DNA of 64,000 nt from Thioalkalivibrio sp. ALJ21. Its GTDB lineage: Bacteria > Pseudomonadota > Gammaproteobacteria > Ectothiorhodospirales > Ectothiorhodospiraceae. Position numbers and translations under genes: made by a program. Numbering within the stretch: the first letter of the stretch is position 1; each line of letters opens with the position of its first letter. Below are positions 32,041-40,137 of this stretch, one piece after another. The stretch spans positions 930,001 to 994,000 of the forward strand of contig NZ_KB905155.1 in the NCBI RefSeq assembly GCF_000378605.1, given 5' to 3'. Under the pieces are notes generated by a model that made no database searches, had not been told where the DNA came from, and saw only the letters and a program-made list of their open reading frames with translations.

Positions 32041-33177
32041 ATGCAGCCGTTCGAGATTTTCCGCCGAGGGACGCACACCAGCGCCGGCGGCACCACGCTG
32101 AACTTTACCGAGGACGACCTCCGCGCCGCCGTTGAAGGCTATGACCCGGCGTTGCACGAAGCGCCCATTACGGTCGGCCACCCGAAAGACAACCTGCCCG
32201 CCTACGGCTGGATCAAGGGCCTGGAGTACGCCGAAGACGGATCCATGCGCGCCACCCCCGAACAGGTAGACGAGGCGTTCGCGGAGATGGTGCAGGCCGG
32301 CCGCTTCAAGAAGCGCAGCGCCTCGTTCTATACCCCGGACAGCCCGAACAACCCGACCCCGGGCCGCTACTACCTCCGGCACGTTGGATTCCTGGGCGCG
32401 CAGCCGCCGGCCGTGAAGGGCCTCAAAGACGTGGCGTTCAGCGAGGAAGACGAGGCGGTGGAATTTATCGAGACCACCATGACCGCCGGCCTCTTCCGCC
32501 GCTTGCGCGAATGGATGATCGGATTCCGGGGCCAGGAGGAAGCGGACAACGTAATCCCGGCCTACCTCGTGGAAGACCTGGAAGACGCCGGCCGCCGCGA
32601 ACTGGAGGGCGAAGCGGACGCCGAGCCTGAACCCGGCTTCACCGAAGCCCCGAAGACCACACCCGAGGAAGACCCCATGACCAAGAAGACCGAGGGCGCC
32701 GACGGCGCCAAGAAAGACGACCAGACGACCGACTTTGCGGAGCGCGAAGCGAAGCTGGCGGAACGCGAACAGCGCATCGCGGAACAGGAAGCGGCCATGC
32801 GTCGCCAGGCCGCCGAAGCGGAGTTCAAGGAACACGCCGAGGCCGGCCGCATCCGCCCGCAGGACGTGCCCGCCCTGGTTCAGTTCGCGGAGACCCTGGA
32901 CGCCGAGGCGGCCGTGGACTTTGGCGAGGGCGAAGACGCCACCAGCCAGACCCCGCGTGAGTTCCTGTCCGCCTTCATCGCCAAGCTGCCGAAGGCCATC
33001 GATTACAGCGAGCGCGCCGCCGACACGGACGACGACGCCACCGAGCCGAAGGACAACAAGGCAGTGGCCGATGAAGCCCGCGCCTACCAGGCGAACTACA
33101 AGGAGCGCACCGGCCGGCACCTGAGCTTTACCGAAGCCGTCGCGGCCGTGAACGCCGGCAAGCATAACGCCGAGTAA
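32041..33177 (+). CDS. Mu gpI-like head protease/scaffold protein
   Basis: Residues 1-150 are a prohead protease domain (PITVGHPKDNLPAYGWIKGLEYAEDGSMRATPE, KKRSASFYTPDS...YYLRHVGFLGAQPPAVKGL). From about residue 210 an acidic coiled coil (AEREAKLAEREQRIAEQEAAMRRQAAEAEF) looks like a scaffold. An internal ATG at 32677, preceded by GAGGAAGA, would produce a 166-residue scaffold alone, as in Mu gpZ nested in gpI. It is the first gene after late promoter 2. Confidence 0.85.
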   Translation: MQPFEIFRRGTHTSAGGTTLNFTEDDLRAAVEGYDPALHEAPITVGHPKDNLPAYGWIKGLEYAEDGSMRATPEQVDEAFAEMVQAGRFKKRSASFYTPDSPNNPTPGRYYLRHVGFLGAQPPAVKGLKDVAFSEEDEAVEFIETTMTAGLFRRLREWMIGFRGQEEADNVIPAYLVEDLEDAGRRELEGEADAEPEPGFTEAPKTTPEEDPMTKKTEGADGAKKDDQTTDFAEREAKLAEREQRIAEQEAAMRRQAAEAEFKEHAEAGRIRPQDVPALVQFAETLDAEAAVDFGEGEDATSQTPREFLSAFIAKLPKAIDYSERAADTDDDATEPKDNKAVADEARAYQANYKERTGRHLSFTEAVAAVNAGKHNAE

Positions 33178-33216
33178 CCGGCGCCCGAACCCGCAGCCCC
33201 TACCGAGGAACAGGAC

Positions 33217-33585
33217 ATGAAAAACGAGCTTTACATCAAGAACTTCGATGCCGCCAGCGAGGTGCAGCCGCACCGCCTGGTCGTGTTCGGTGACAGCGAC
33301 ACCAAGGCCGCGCAGGCGACCGATGGCTCCGCCGCCTTCATCGGCGTCTCCGACAGCCTGGGCGCCGCCGATGCCGGCGAGCCGATGGACGTGGTAATGG
33401 CCGGCGCCGCCGAGGTTGAACTGGGCGGCACCGTGACCCGAGGCGACCGCCTGACCGCCGATGCCCAGGGCCGCGCCGTTAAGGCCTCCGCCGGAGACCA
33501 CATCGTCGGCATCGCCATGATGGCCGGCGATGCCGGCGACCACGGCTCCGTGATGATCGACCGCAGCGCGATCCCGGCGGATTAA
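33217..33585 (+). CDS. Head decoration-like protein (DUF2190-type)
   Basis: The 122 residues form a beta-rich small protein: VFGDSDTKAAQATDGSAAFIGVSDSLGAADAGEPMDVVMAGAAEVELGGTVTRGDRLTADAQGRAV. This pattern fits capsid-decorating proteins encoded between protease and major capsid genes. AGGAACAGGAC acts as RBS. Confidence 0.7.
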   Translation: MKNELYIKNFDAASEVQPHRLVVFGDSDTKAAQATDGSAAFIGVSDSLGAADAGEPMDVVMAGAAEVELGGTVTRGDRLTADAQGRAVKASAGDHIVGIAMMAGDAGDHGSVMIDRSAIPAD

Positions 33586-33625
33586 CGGGTAGCCACCACC
33601 GAACCCCAATAGAGGACAGACCCCG

Positions 33626-34552
33626 ATGAATACCAAGTACGCCCCGTTCCCGATCCAGGAGCATCTGACGCAGATCGCCCTGGCCTACACCAACCGCGCC
33701 ATGATTGCGGACGACGTGCTGCCGCGCGTAAGCGTTGGCAAACAAGTCTTCAAGTGGATGGAGTACGCGAAGTCCGAACGCTTCACCGTTCCGAACACCC
33801 TGGTGGGCCGCAAGTCCATGCCCAACGAAGTGGAGTTCGGCGCGAAGGAAGAGACCGCCGCGACCCGCGACTACGGCCTGGACGACATCATCCCGAATGC
33901 GGACCTGGAGAACGCAGACGAGCGCCACGACCCGGTGGGCCATGCGGTCGAAGCCATGACCGACCTGATTCTGCTGGACCGGGAAGTTCGCGTGGCCGGC
34001 ATGGTTCACAACCCGGACAACTTCACGCACAAGGAAGCCCTGGCAGCCGGTAGCAAGTGGAGCAACCCGGACGCCAACCCGATCCCGGCGGTTCTCGAGT
34101 ACCTGGACACCCCCATCGTGCGCCCGAACATTGCCGTGATGGGCAACGCCGCATGGACCGCCCTGCGTACCAACCCCCACATCGTCAAGGCCGCCCACGG
34201 CAACAGTGGCGACTCCGGGGCCGCTACCCGCGCCGCCGTTGCCGAGCTTTTCGAGCTTGAGGACATTCTGGTGGGCCAGGGTTTTGTGAACACCGCACGC
34301 AAGGGCCAAGAACCGAACATGGCGCGTGTTTGGGGCGCCCATTGCGCGTTCTTGCACCGCAACCCGGTGGCCGATACCCAGCGCGGACTGACCTTCGGGT
34401 ACACCGCACAGTGGGGTGACCGCGTAGCGGGCCAGATGAACGAAGAGAAGGTGGGCCTGCGCGGTAGCCAGCGCGTGCGCGTAGGCGAATCCCTGGTGGA
34501 GCTTATCGCCGCCAAGGATGCCGGGTTCTTCGTTCAGAACGTGAAGGCGTAA
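33626..34552 (+). CDS. Major capsid protein
   Basis: The 308-residue protein follows the decoration protein and shows the layout of Mu-like/HK97-fold capsid proteins: IALAYTNRAMIADDVLPRVSVGKQVFKW, DYGLDDIIPNADLENA, ILLDREVRVAGMVHNPDNF, VMGNAAWTALRTNPHIVKAA, and a C-terminal VRVGESLVELIAAKDAGFFVQNV. Position and length support the call; the fold itself is inferred. Confidence 0.85.
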   Translation: MNTKYAPFPIQEHLTQIALAYTNRAMIADDVLPRVSVGKQVFKWMEYAKSERFTVPNTLVGRKSMPNEVEFGAKEETAATRDYGLDDIIPNADLENADERHDPVGHAVEAMTDLILLDREVRVAGMVHNPDNFTHKEALAAGSKWSNPDANPIPAVLEYLDTPIVRPNIAVMGNAAWTALRTNPHIVKAAHGNSGDSGAATRAAVAELFELEDILVGQGFVNTARKGQEPNMARVWGAHCAFLHRNPVADTQRGLTFGYTAQWGDRVAGQMNEEKVGLRGSQRVRVGESLVELIAAKDAGFFVQNVKA

Positions 34553-34555
34553 AGC

Positions 34556-34843
34556 ATGGCGGACGCGAAAAAGAGCTATCGGGCTCTGCTTCCGATTCGC
34601 CTGCACGGTAAGCCCCACGCCGCAGGCTCGACCGTTTCGCTCTCCCCCGACGAAGCGGAAGACCTGCTGCGTGGGCCCTACCCGGCCGTGGAGCCCATCA
34701 AGGGCGCCCCGGCCACCCCGCAGGGCAAAGGCAAGAACAAGGCCAAGCCCAGCGGCGAAGGTTCCGACCAGGAAGGCACCGGTGGCGACGCCGGTACCGA
34801 CAGCAGCACCGGTGGCGACGCCGGCGCGGCGGCCGGAGCGTAA
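34556..34843 (+). CDS. Small head-tail region protein with Gly-rich tail
   Basis: The 95 residues have an N-terminal beta-rich part (YRALLPIRLHGKPHAAGSTVSLSPDEAEDLLRG) and a disordered Gly/Asp/Ala-rich C-terminus with two GGDAG repeats. It is 3 bases after the capsid gene. It may be a Mu gp35-like protein; evidence is positional. Confidence 0.6.
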   Translation: MADAKKSYRALLPIRLHGKPHAAGSTVSLSPDEAEDLLRGPYPAVEPIKGAPATPQGKGKNKAKPSGEGSDQEGTGGDAGTDSSTGGDAGAAAGA

Positions 34844-34846
34844 CCC

Positions 34847-35257
34847 ATGATCGACCGCGCGTATCTGGAAGCGGCCTATACCGCCCGTGAGATTGAACAA
34901 CTCGCGGGCGGGCCGGCCGGGGAAGCCGAAGCCGACGAAGCGGTGGCCGCAGCGATTGCCCGCGCCACCGCCGAGGTGGAAAGCCGCCTGGCCAGCCGCT
35001 ACCAGACGCCGGTCGCCAACCCCCCCGACGAATTGCGGGAGCTATGCGCGACCCTGGCACGGGCCCGCCTCTACCCCGCAAGCCGTCCCGAATACATAGA
35101 CGAGCGCGCCGCCGAGGCGCGCAAGTACCTGGACGACGCAGGCCAGGCCCGGCGCGAGATTCAGGGCCTGACCCCGCGCGAGCGAACCGGCCGATTTGCC
35201 GGCACGCGCCGGCGCCGTGACCGCACGTTCACCCGCGAGACCTTGAGCGGCTACTGA
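34847..35257 (+). CDS. Mu gp36-like head-tail adaptor (DUF1320)
   Basis: The 136 residues match the DUF1320 pattern: MIDRAYLEAAYTAREIEQLAG, AAAIARATAEVESRLASRY, LRELCATLARARLY, and a basic C-terminus. Proteins of this family sit at the head-tail connector of Mu-like phages. It overlaps the next gene by 1 base. Confidence 0.8.
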   Translation: MIDRAYLEAAYTAREIEQLAGGPAGEAEADEAVAAAIARATAEVESRLASRYQTPVANPPDELRELCATLARARLYPASRPEYIDERAAEARKYLDDAGQARREIQGLTPRERTGRFAGTRRRRDRTFTRETLSGY

Positions 35258-35793
35258 TGATTACCGGAACCGCCCACATTGAAGACCAGACCGTAGGCCT
35301 GGCCCTTGACCGCCTAGCGCGCATGACGGCCAACCCGCGCCCGGCGCTGCAGGCGATCAACCGCCGGCTGCTGACGTTGATTCAAGACGGGTTCCGCACC
35401 GGTACCGACCCCTGGGGCCGCCAATGGGCGCCGCTGGCCGTTCGCCAGGGCCAGCCCCTGCGGGACACCGGCCGCCTGCGTAACAGCTTCACCGGCTACG
35501 CGACCGCAAGCGAGGCGGTTGTGGGCACGAACGTTTGTTACGCCCTGGTCCACCAGTTCGGCGCCACGATTCACGCGCAGCGCCCGAGCGGCAACAACGT
35601 CTGCGGCTACACCCCGAAGGGTTCGCCGTTCTTGACCTTCAAGGTGCCCGGTGGATACGCGCGCAAGAAGAGCGTGGAGATTCCGCGCCGCGCGATGTTG
35701 CCGATCAGCGAGAGCGGCCAAGCCACCCTGCCTGACCGATGGGCCAGCGAGGTTCTGGACACCCTACACCGGCACATGGAGAACGCGCTGTGA
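35257..35793 (+). CDS. Mu gpG-like virion morphogenesis protein
   Basis: The 178-residue protein has PWGRQWAPLAVRQGQPLRDTGRLRNSFTGYATASEAVVGTNVCYALVHQFGATI, diagnostic of phage virion morphogenesis/gpG-type tail completion proteins. It takes part in head-tail joining. It overlaps the next gene's GTG by 4 bases. Confidence 0.85.
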   Translation: MITGTAHIEDQTVGLALDRLARMTANPRPALQAINRRLLTLIQDGFRTGTDPWGRQWAPLAVRQGQPLRDTGRLRNSFTGYATASEAVVGTNVCYALVHQFGATIHAQRPSGNNVCGYTPKGSPFLTFKVPGGYARKKSVEIPRRAMLPISESGQATLPDRWASEVLDTLHRHMENAL

Positions 35794-36236
35794 GCGGGAA
35801 CCTACTCGCCGCCGAGGGCGCGATCCTCGAGCAATGCAAGGCCGCATTAGGCGACGCCGTGGCGACCTACGGGACCATGACCGACATGCAGACGGTTGAA
35901 GAGCGCAGCCAGCGCACGCCGGCCCTGTACGTCGTGTTTGACGGGTACCGCCCGGGGGGCCAGGCCGGGGCCGGCCGTACCCAGCAATTCATCGTCCGCT
36001 GGCTGGTCGTCGTAGCCGTTCGCAACGTTGGCACCGAAGGCGCCGCACAAGGCGAGGCCGGCGCGCTGGTGGGGGCCTTGATTCCGGCCCTGATGAACTT
36101 CCGCCCGGACGCCGATCACGGGCGCCTGCAGGCCACAGACCCACCCGCCCCCGTGTACCGGGAGGGTTTCGCGTACATCCCGACCGCCTGGGAAGTGACC
36201 ACACACACGACCACCGATAACCGGAGCACGACATGA
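35790..36236 (+). CDS. Mu gp37-like tail terminator, GTG start
   Basis: The GTG at 35790 overlaps the gpG-like stop by 4 bases and gives 148 residues. Features include AAEGAILEQCKAAL, FIVRWLVVVAVRNV and AFAYIP-like FAYIPTAWEVTTHT near the end, in keeping with gp37/minor tail U-type terminators. It overlaps the tail tube gene by 4 bases. Confidence 0.7.
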   Translation: MSGNLLAAEGAILEQCKAALGDAVATYGTMTDMQTVEERSQRTPALYVVFDGYRPGGQAGAGRTQQFIVRWLVVVAVRNVGTEGAAQGEAGALVGALIPALMNFRPDADHGRLQATDPPAPVYREGFAYIPTAWEVTTHTTTDNRSTT

Positions 36237-36982
36237 GCGAGATCATCACCGAAGACTACAGCCACCTGGGTGTGGGCGAGCTTTACATCCGCCGGCGCGG
36301 GTACGCAGGCCCGATGCGCCCCGTAGGCAACATGAACGAACTGGCGTTCAACATTGAACAGAACACCATTACGCAAAACGAGTTCCGCAGCCCCGGCGGC
36401 GGCGCGCGTAACGAGATTCGCCGGATCACCAGCGTTCAGGCGTCCATGCAGGTGTTCGATCTTTCCCCCGAGAACATCGCGATTGCGCTCTACGGGGACG
36501 CCACCAGCAAGGCCGCGACCGACACGAACAAGCGCGAAGAGACCGTGACCGCGTACAAGGGCGGCCTGATTCCGCTCGACATGACCAACCCGCAAAGCGT
36601 GACCGTAGAGCCGACGGAAGGCACGGATACCTATGAGGCGGGCACGGACTACATCGTCCAGACCGGCGGCGTCTTGATCCCGAGCGATTCCAGCATCGCA
36701 GACGGAACCGAGATCGTGATCAAGTACCACCACGGCAAGCACCACGTCGTGGAGGCCATGATGAACTCGGGCTATGAGTTCGAGGCCAGCTTCCGGGGCT
36801 ACAACGAAGCGCGCTCCAAGCACTTTGCAGTCGACATCTGGCGGATGCGCTTCGCGCCCACCGAAGGCCTAGGCATCGTTGGGGAAGAGTTCGCCAACTT
36901 GACCCTGAACCCCACCATCCTCAGCGATACCAGCCGCCCGACCGGCACGTCCCAGTTCTTCCGCACCGTTATCGAAGACTAA
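36233..36982 (+). CDS. Major tail tube protein
   Basis: The 249-residue protein is beta-rich, with GVGELYIRRRGYAGPMRPVGNMNELAFNIEQNTITQNEFRSPGGG and EFEASFRGYNEARSKHFAVDIWRMRF...FANLTLNPTILSD. Its place between terminator and tape measure identifies it as the tail tube subunit. No sheath gene precedes it, so the tail is probably non-contractile. Confidence 0.8.
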   Translation: MSEIITEDYSHLGVGELYIRRRGYAGPMRPVGNMNELAFNIEQNTITQNEFRSPGGGARNEIRRITSVQASMQVFDLSPENIAIALYGDATSKAATDTNKREETVTAYKGGLIPLDMTNPQSVTVEPTEGTDTYEAGTDYIVQTGGVLIPSDSSIADGTEIVIKYHHGKHHVVEAMMNSGYEFEASFRGYNEARSKHFAVDIWRMRFAPTEGLGIVGEEFANLTLNPTILSDTSRPTGTSQFFRTVIED

Positions 36983-36997
36983 GGGGGGGCCGCCTGC

Positions 36998-37017
36998 GGG
37001 GGCGCGCAAGCGCCCCC
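36998..37017 (+). terminator. Hairpin between tail tube and tape measure genes
   Basis: GGGGGCGC-GCAA-GCGCCCCC is a perfect 8-bp stem with a GNRA tetraloop and no U tract. It follows the highly expressed tail tube gene and could attenuate read-through or protect the upstream mRNA end. Tail assembly chaperone genes, normally found here, are absent. Confidence 0.6.
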
Positions 37018-37030
37018 ATAGGCACACACC

Positions 37031-39778
37031 ATGAGCCGCAACCTCGCAGCCCGTATCGTTCTATCCGTCCGAGACGGGGCCACGGCCCCGCTGCGCGCGG
37101 TTCGGCGCCAGTTCACGGGCCTGCGCGGCGTTGTAACCAGCCTGGGCACCGCGTTTGCCACCTATTTCTCCGTCCGCAGCGTCGGGCGGTTCTTCAGCAG
37201 CACCGTTCGGGAGGCCTCCCTCCTTGAGAGCGCCCTCGCGCGGGTAGGCGCAGTCACGCAGGCCAGCGCCGAGGATATGGCCCGCCTGGAAGCCGCCGCC
37301 CTGCAGATGGGGGGCAGCACCCGCTACAGCAGCGCCGAGGCCGCCGAGGCAATGGAGAGCCTGGCACGGGCCGGCCTTTCCACCACCGAAACCATCCAAG
37401 CCCTCCCCAGCGTTCTGGCGCTGGCGGAAGGTAACAGCATCGGCCTGGCCGAAGCCGCACAGCTAACGACCCAGGCCGCGAACGGCATGGGGATCGAGTT
37501 CGAGGAAAGCGCGCGCATAGCCGACGTGCTGACCGCCGCCGCCGCGAACGCAGACACCACCGTGACGCAACTCGGGGAGGCCTTGAGCTACGCCGCCCCC
37601 ACCGCGCGCGCGTTGGGCCTGGATATTGAAGAGACCACCGCGCTGATCGGCAAGCTATCCGACGCGGGGATCCAGGGGAGCCGCGCCGGTACCGCGCTGA
37701 ATACCGCCTTTACCCAGTTCATCGACAGCGGCAGCAACTACCGCAAGGAACTGGCCGCGATAGGCATCACTACGGACGACTTTATCCAGTCGATTGTGGA
37801 GCTAGAGCGGGCCGGGCCCCAGGGCGAAGCCGCCCTGCTGGCGCTGGGGCAGACCGCCGGCCCGGGCATGCGCGCCCTGCTTGCCCAGGGCGGCGATGCC
37901 CTGGTGGAGCTACGCGACCGCATTACCGACAGCATGGGGGACGCCGAGGCCGCCGCCGCGCGCATGGACGCGACGATGGAAGGGGCGATGGAGAACCTTC
38001 GCAGCGGTTGGCGCCGGGTCAAGATTTTCCTCGGGGAACCCCTGCTGGGCCGCATTGCGGAAGAGGCCCGGAGCCTAGCCACCCGCCTCCAGCAGCTTGT
38101 GAACGACGGCAGCCTCGACCGCCTACGCGAGCAAATCGTGGAGACGTTCGACCGAGGCGTCCAGGGCATAAAGGACTTCATCGCCAGCTTCGGCAGCGCC
38201 GAAGAGATTGTCGAGAGCTTCACGGACAAGTTCACGACGGCCACCCGAGGCATGCAGCGATTCGCCGCCGGGGCCAGCGCCGCCGGCAACGCCATCATCG
38301 CGATCTTCCAGGCGGTGAACACGGTCGTCAGCACCGTGGCCTTGATGATCGTGTCCGTTGTGCACCGCATTTCCCAGGCGGTGACCGGCTTGATCCGGGG
38401 CCTGAACGCCATCGGCCTCGCCAGCGATGAACTGCGGTTCAAGGCGGAGAACGTAACGCAGACCCTAGACGAGATGGCCGACGCACTAGGCGAGCGGGTA
38501 GTCGAATCCGCCCGGGCCAGTGGCGAGGCCGCCGTGCAAGCCGGCGAAAGCCTGCAGCGCATGGGAGACCTCAACCGAGAGGCAGCCGACAGCGCCCGCG
38601 ATGCCGCCGATGCGATGGACGAAGAGGGCCAGGCCGCCAAAGACATGGCCGACGCCGTGGACGCCGCCAACCGCAAGGCGGCCGGGAGCTACGGGCAAGT
38701 CGGAGACGCGGCCGACGAAGCCGGCAAGAAGAGCGCCGGCGCGTTCAAGGGAGCCGACGCCCAAGCCGAGGAACACCGCGCGAACATTCAGGCCCTGCGC
38801 ACGGAGTACCGGGAGGCGCTGGAGGCCGGCGCCAGCATGCAGGAACTCGGCGGCATCCTTCGGGCCATCACCGCCGAACAGCGCGCCCTGCGCGCCGCGA
38901 CCACGGACCTGGGGGATGCCTTCGAGGAACTCGGCGTCACCAGCCAGGCAGAGCTAGACGAGACCGCCCGCAAAGGACAAGAGGCGTTCCAGCGCATCCG
39001 CGACAGCGGCACAGCCACGACCCAGGAGCTACAGCGCGCCTTTGCGGAGTACGCGCAGCGCGCAGCCGACGCGAACAACGGCGTGATCGAGGCGACCGTG
39101 GCCGCCGAGGGCGCACAGCTTGGCCTGCGCACGGAGGTAGACGAGACCGGCCGCGTGGTGGTCCGCAGCGCCAACGAAGCCGCACAGGCCACCGGCCGAA
39201 TTGCCGAGGAAGCCGGCCGGGCCGCCGGGGAGTGGAAGCGCATCGGAGACGAAGCCGAGCAAGCCGAGGGCAAGATCCGGCGCGCGGCCGAAGCCGGGGA
39301 AGAAGGGGGCAGCGGCGGCCGTGGTGGCGGCCGGGGGCGCCGAGGCCGGGGCGGCGTCGACATAGAGCGATGGCAAGACCGCGAAAGCCTCGAAGAGATG
39401 ATGCAGCGGGAACGGAACGCCATGCGCAACGCCCGTGGCCGCCGCTACGCCGCCACCCGCGACGCCAACGCCCGCAACATTCGCCGCATGGAGCGCCGCC
39501 TGGCAGAACTGGACGCCGAGGAAGAGCAGCGCCAGGTCGACCGCCTACGTCGCGAAAAGGAGATCGCAGACCTACGCGACCAGGAGCGCGGCAAGGGCAA
39601 GACACTACTCGAGCGCCGCCGGGAGGAACGCCCCGCCGAGCCCCGCGAACGCGGAGCCAGCCGCACCGTGCGGATTCAGCTAGGCAGCGCCGGCCTCGAC
39701 GTACCCGAGGCCCAAGCCGAAGCGTTCCTGCGGGAACTTGAGCGCCACGGCGCGCGCGCACAACAGGGAAGCGCATGA
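37031..39778 (+). CDS. Tail tape measure protein
   Basis: The 915-residue protein has the TMP core near the N-terminus (LARVGAVTQASAEDMARLEAAALQMGGSTRYSSAEAAEAMESLARAGLS...GIQGSRAGTALNTAF). Hydrophobic segments lie at about residues 410-450. The long Ala/Glu-rich coiled coil to the C-terminus includes a Gly/Arg-rich patch near residue 765. Its length sets tail length, roughly 130-140 nm by the usual 1.5 A per residue. It overlaps the next gene by 4 bases. Confidence 0.92.
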   Translation: MSRNLAARIVLSVRDGATAPLRAVRRQFTGLRGVVTSLGTAFATYFSVRSVGRFFSSTVREASLLESALARVGAVTQASAEDMARLEAAALQMGGSTRYSSAEAAEAMESLARAGLSTTETIQALPSVLALAEGNSIGLAEAAQLTTQAANGMGIEFEESARIADVLTAAAANADTTVTQLGEALSYAAPTARALGLDIEETTALIGKLSDAGIQGSRAGTALNTAFTQFIDSGSNYRKELAAIGITTDDFIQSIVELERAGPQGEAALLALGQTAGPGMRALLAQGGDALVELRDRITDSMGDAEAAAARMDATMEGAMENLRSGWRRVKIFLGEPLLGRIAEEARSLATRLQQLVNDGSLDRLREQIVETFDRGVQGIKDFIASFGSAEEIVESFTDKFTTATRGMQRFAAGASAAGNAIIAIFQAVNTVVSTVALMIVSVVHRISQAVTGLIRGLNAIGLASDELRFKAENVTQTLDEMADALGERVVESARASGEAAVQAGESLQRMGDLNREAADSARDAADAMDEEGQAAKDMADAVDAANRKAAGSYGQVGDAADEAGKKSAGAFKGADAQAEEHRANIQALRTEYREALEAGASMQELGGILRAITAEQRALRAATTDLGDAFEELGVTSQAELDETARKGQEAFQRIRDSGTATTQELQRAFAEYAQRAADANNGVIEATVAAEGAQLGLRTEVDETGRVVVRSANEAAQATGRIAEEAGRAAGEWKRIGDEAEQAEGKIRRAAEAGEEGGSGGRGGGRGRRGRGGVDIERWQDRESLEEMMQRERNAMRNARGRRYAATRDANARNIRRMERRLAELDAEEEQRQVDRLRREKEIADLRDQERGKGKTLLERRREERPAEPRERGASRTVRIQLGSAGLDVPEAQAEAFLRELERHGARAQQGSA

Positions 39779-40137
39779 AACTGAACAGCGTAGAGCTACC
39801 GCCGGACCTCGAATGGGAAGACGAATGGGCCTGGGAGCCCTACCCCGAAGAGGCCGCCCACGCGATCGACGGCACGCACATCACCGAACGCGGCATGGAG
39901 CGCCAGGGCGGGCGCCCCGTGACCTTGAGCGGCGCGGAAGACCGGGCCTGGGCAGACCGCCCCACCCTTGAGGCCCTAACCGCGCTGCTGCACGAAACCA
40001 GCATGACCCTGGAGCTATGGGACGGCCGCACCCTAAGCGTTGAATGGCGCCACGGAGATCGCCCGATTGAGACCCGGGAGATTCTGACCGGGGCCGGCTA
40101 CTGGACCCTAACCCTGCGACTGAGGACGACCGAATAA
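39775..40137 (+). CDS. Minor tail protein
   Basis: The 120 residues (LEWEDEWAWEPYPEEAAHAIDGTHITERGMERQGGRPVTLSGAED...ILTGAGYWTLTLRLRT) resemble short distal-tail proteins that follow tape measure genes. It overlaps both neighbours (4 bases and 1 base). Confidence 0.6.
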   Translation: MKLNSVELPPDLEWEDEWAWEPYPEEAAHAIDGTHITERGMERQGGRPVTLSGAEDRAWADRPTLEALTALLHETSMTLELWDGRTLSVEWRHGDRPIETREILTGAGYWTLTLRLRTTE

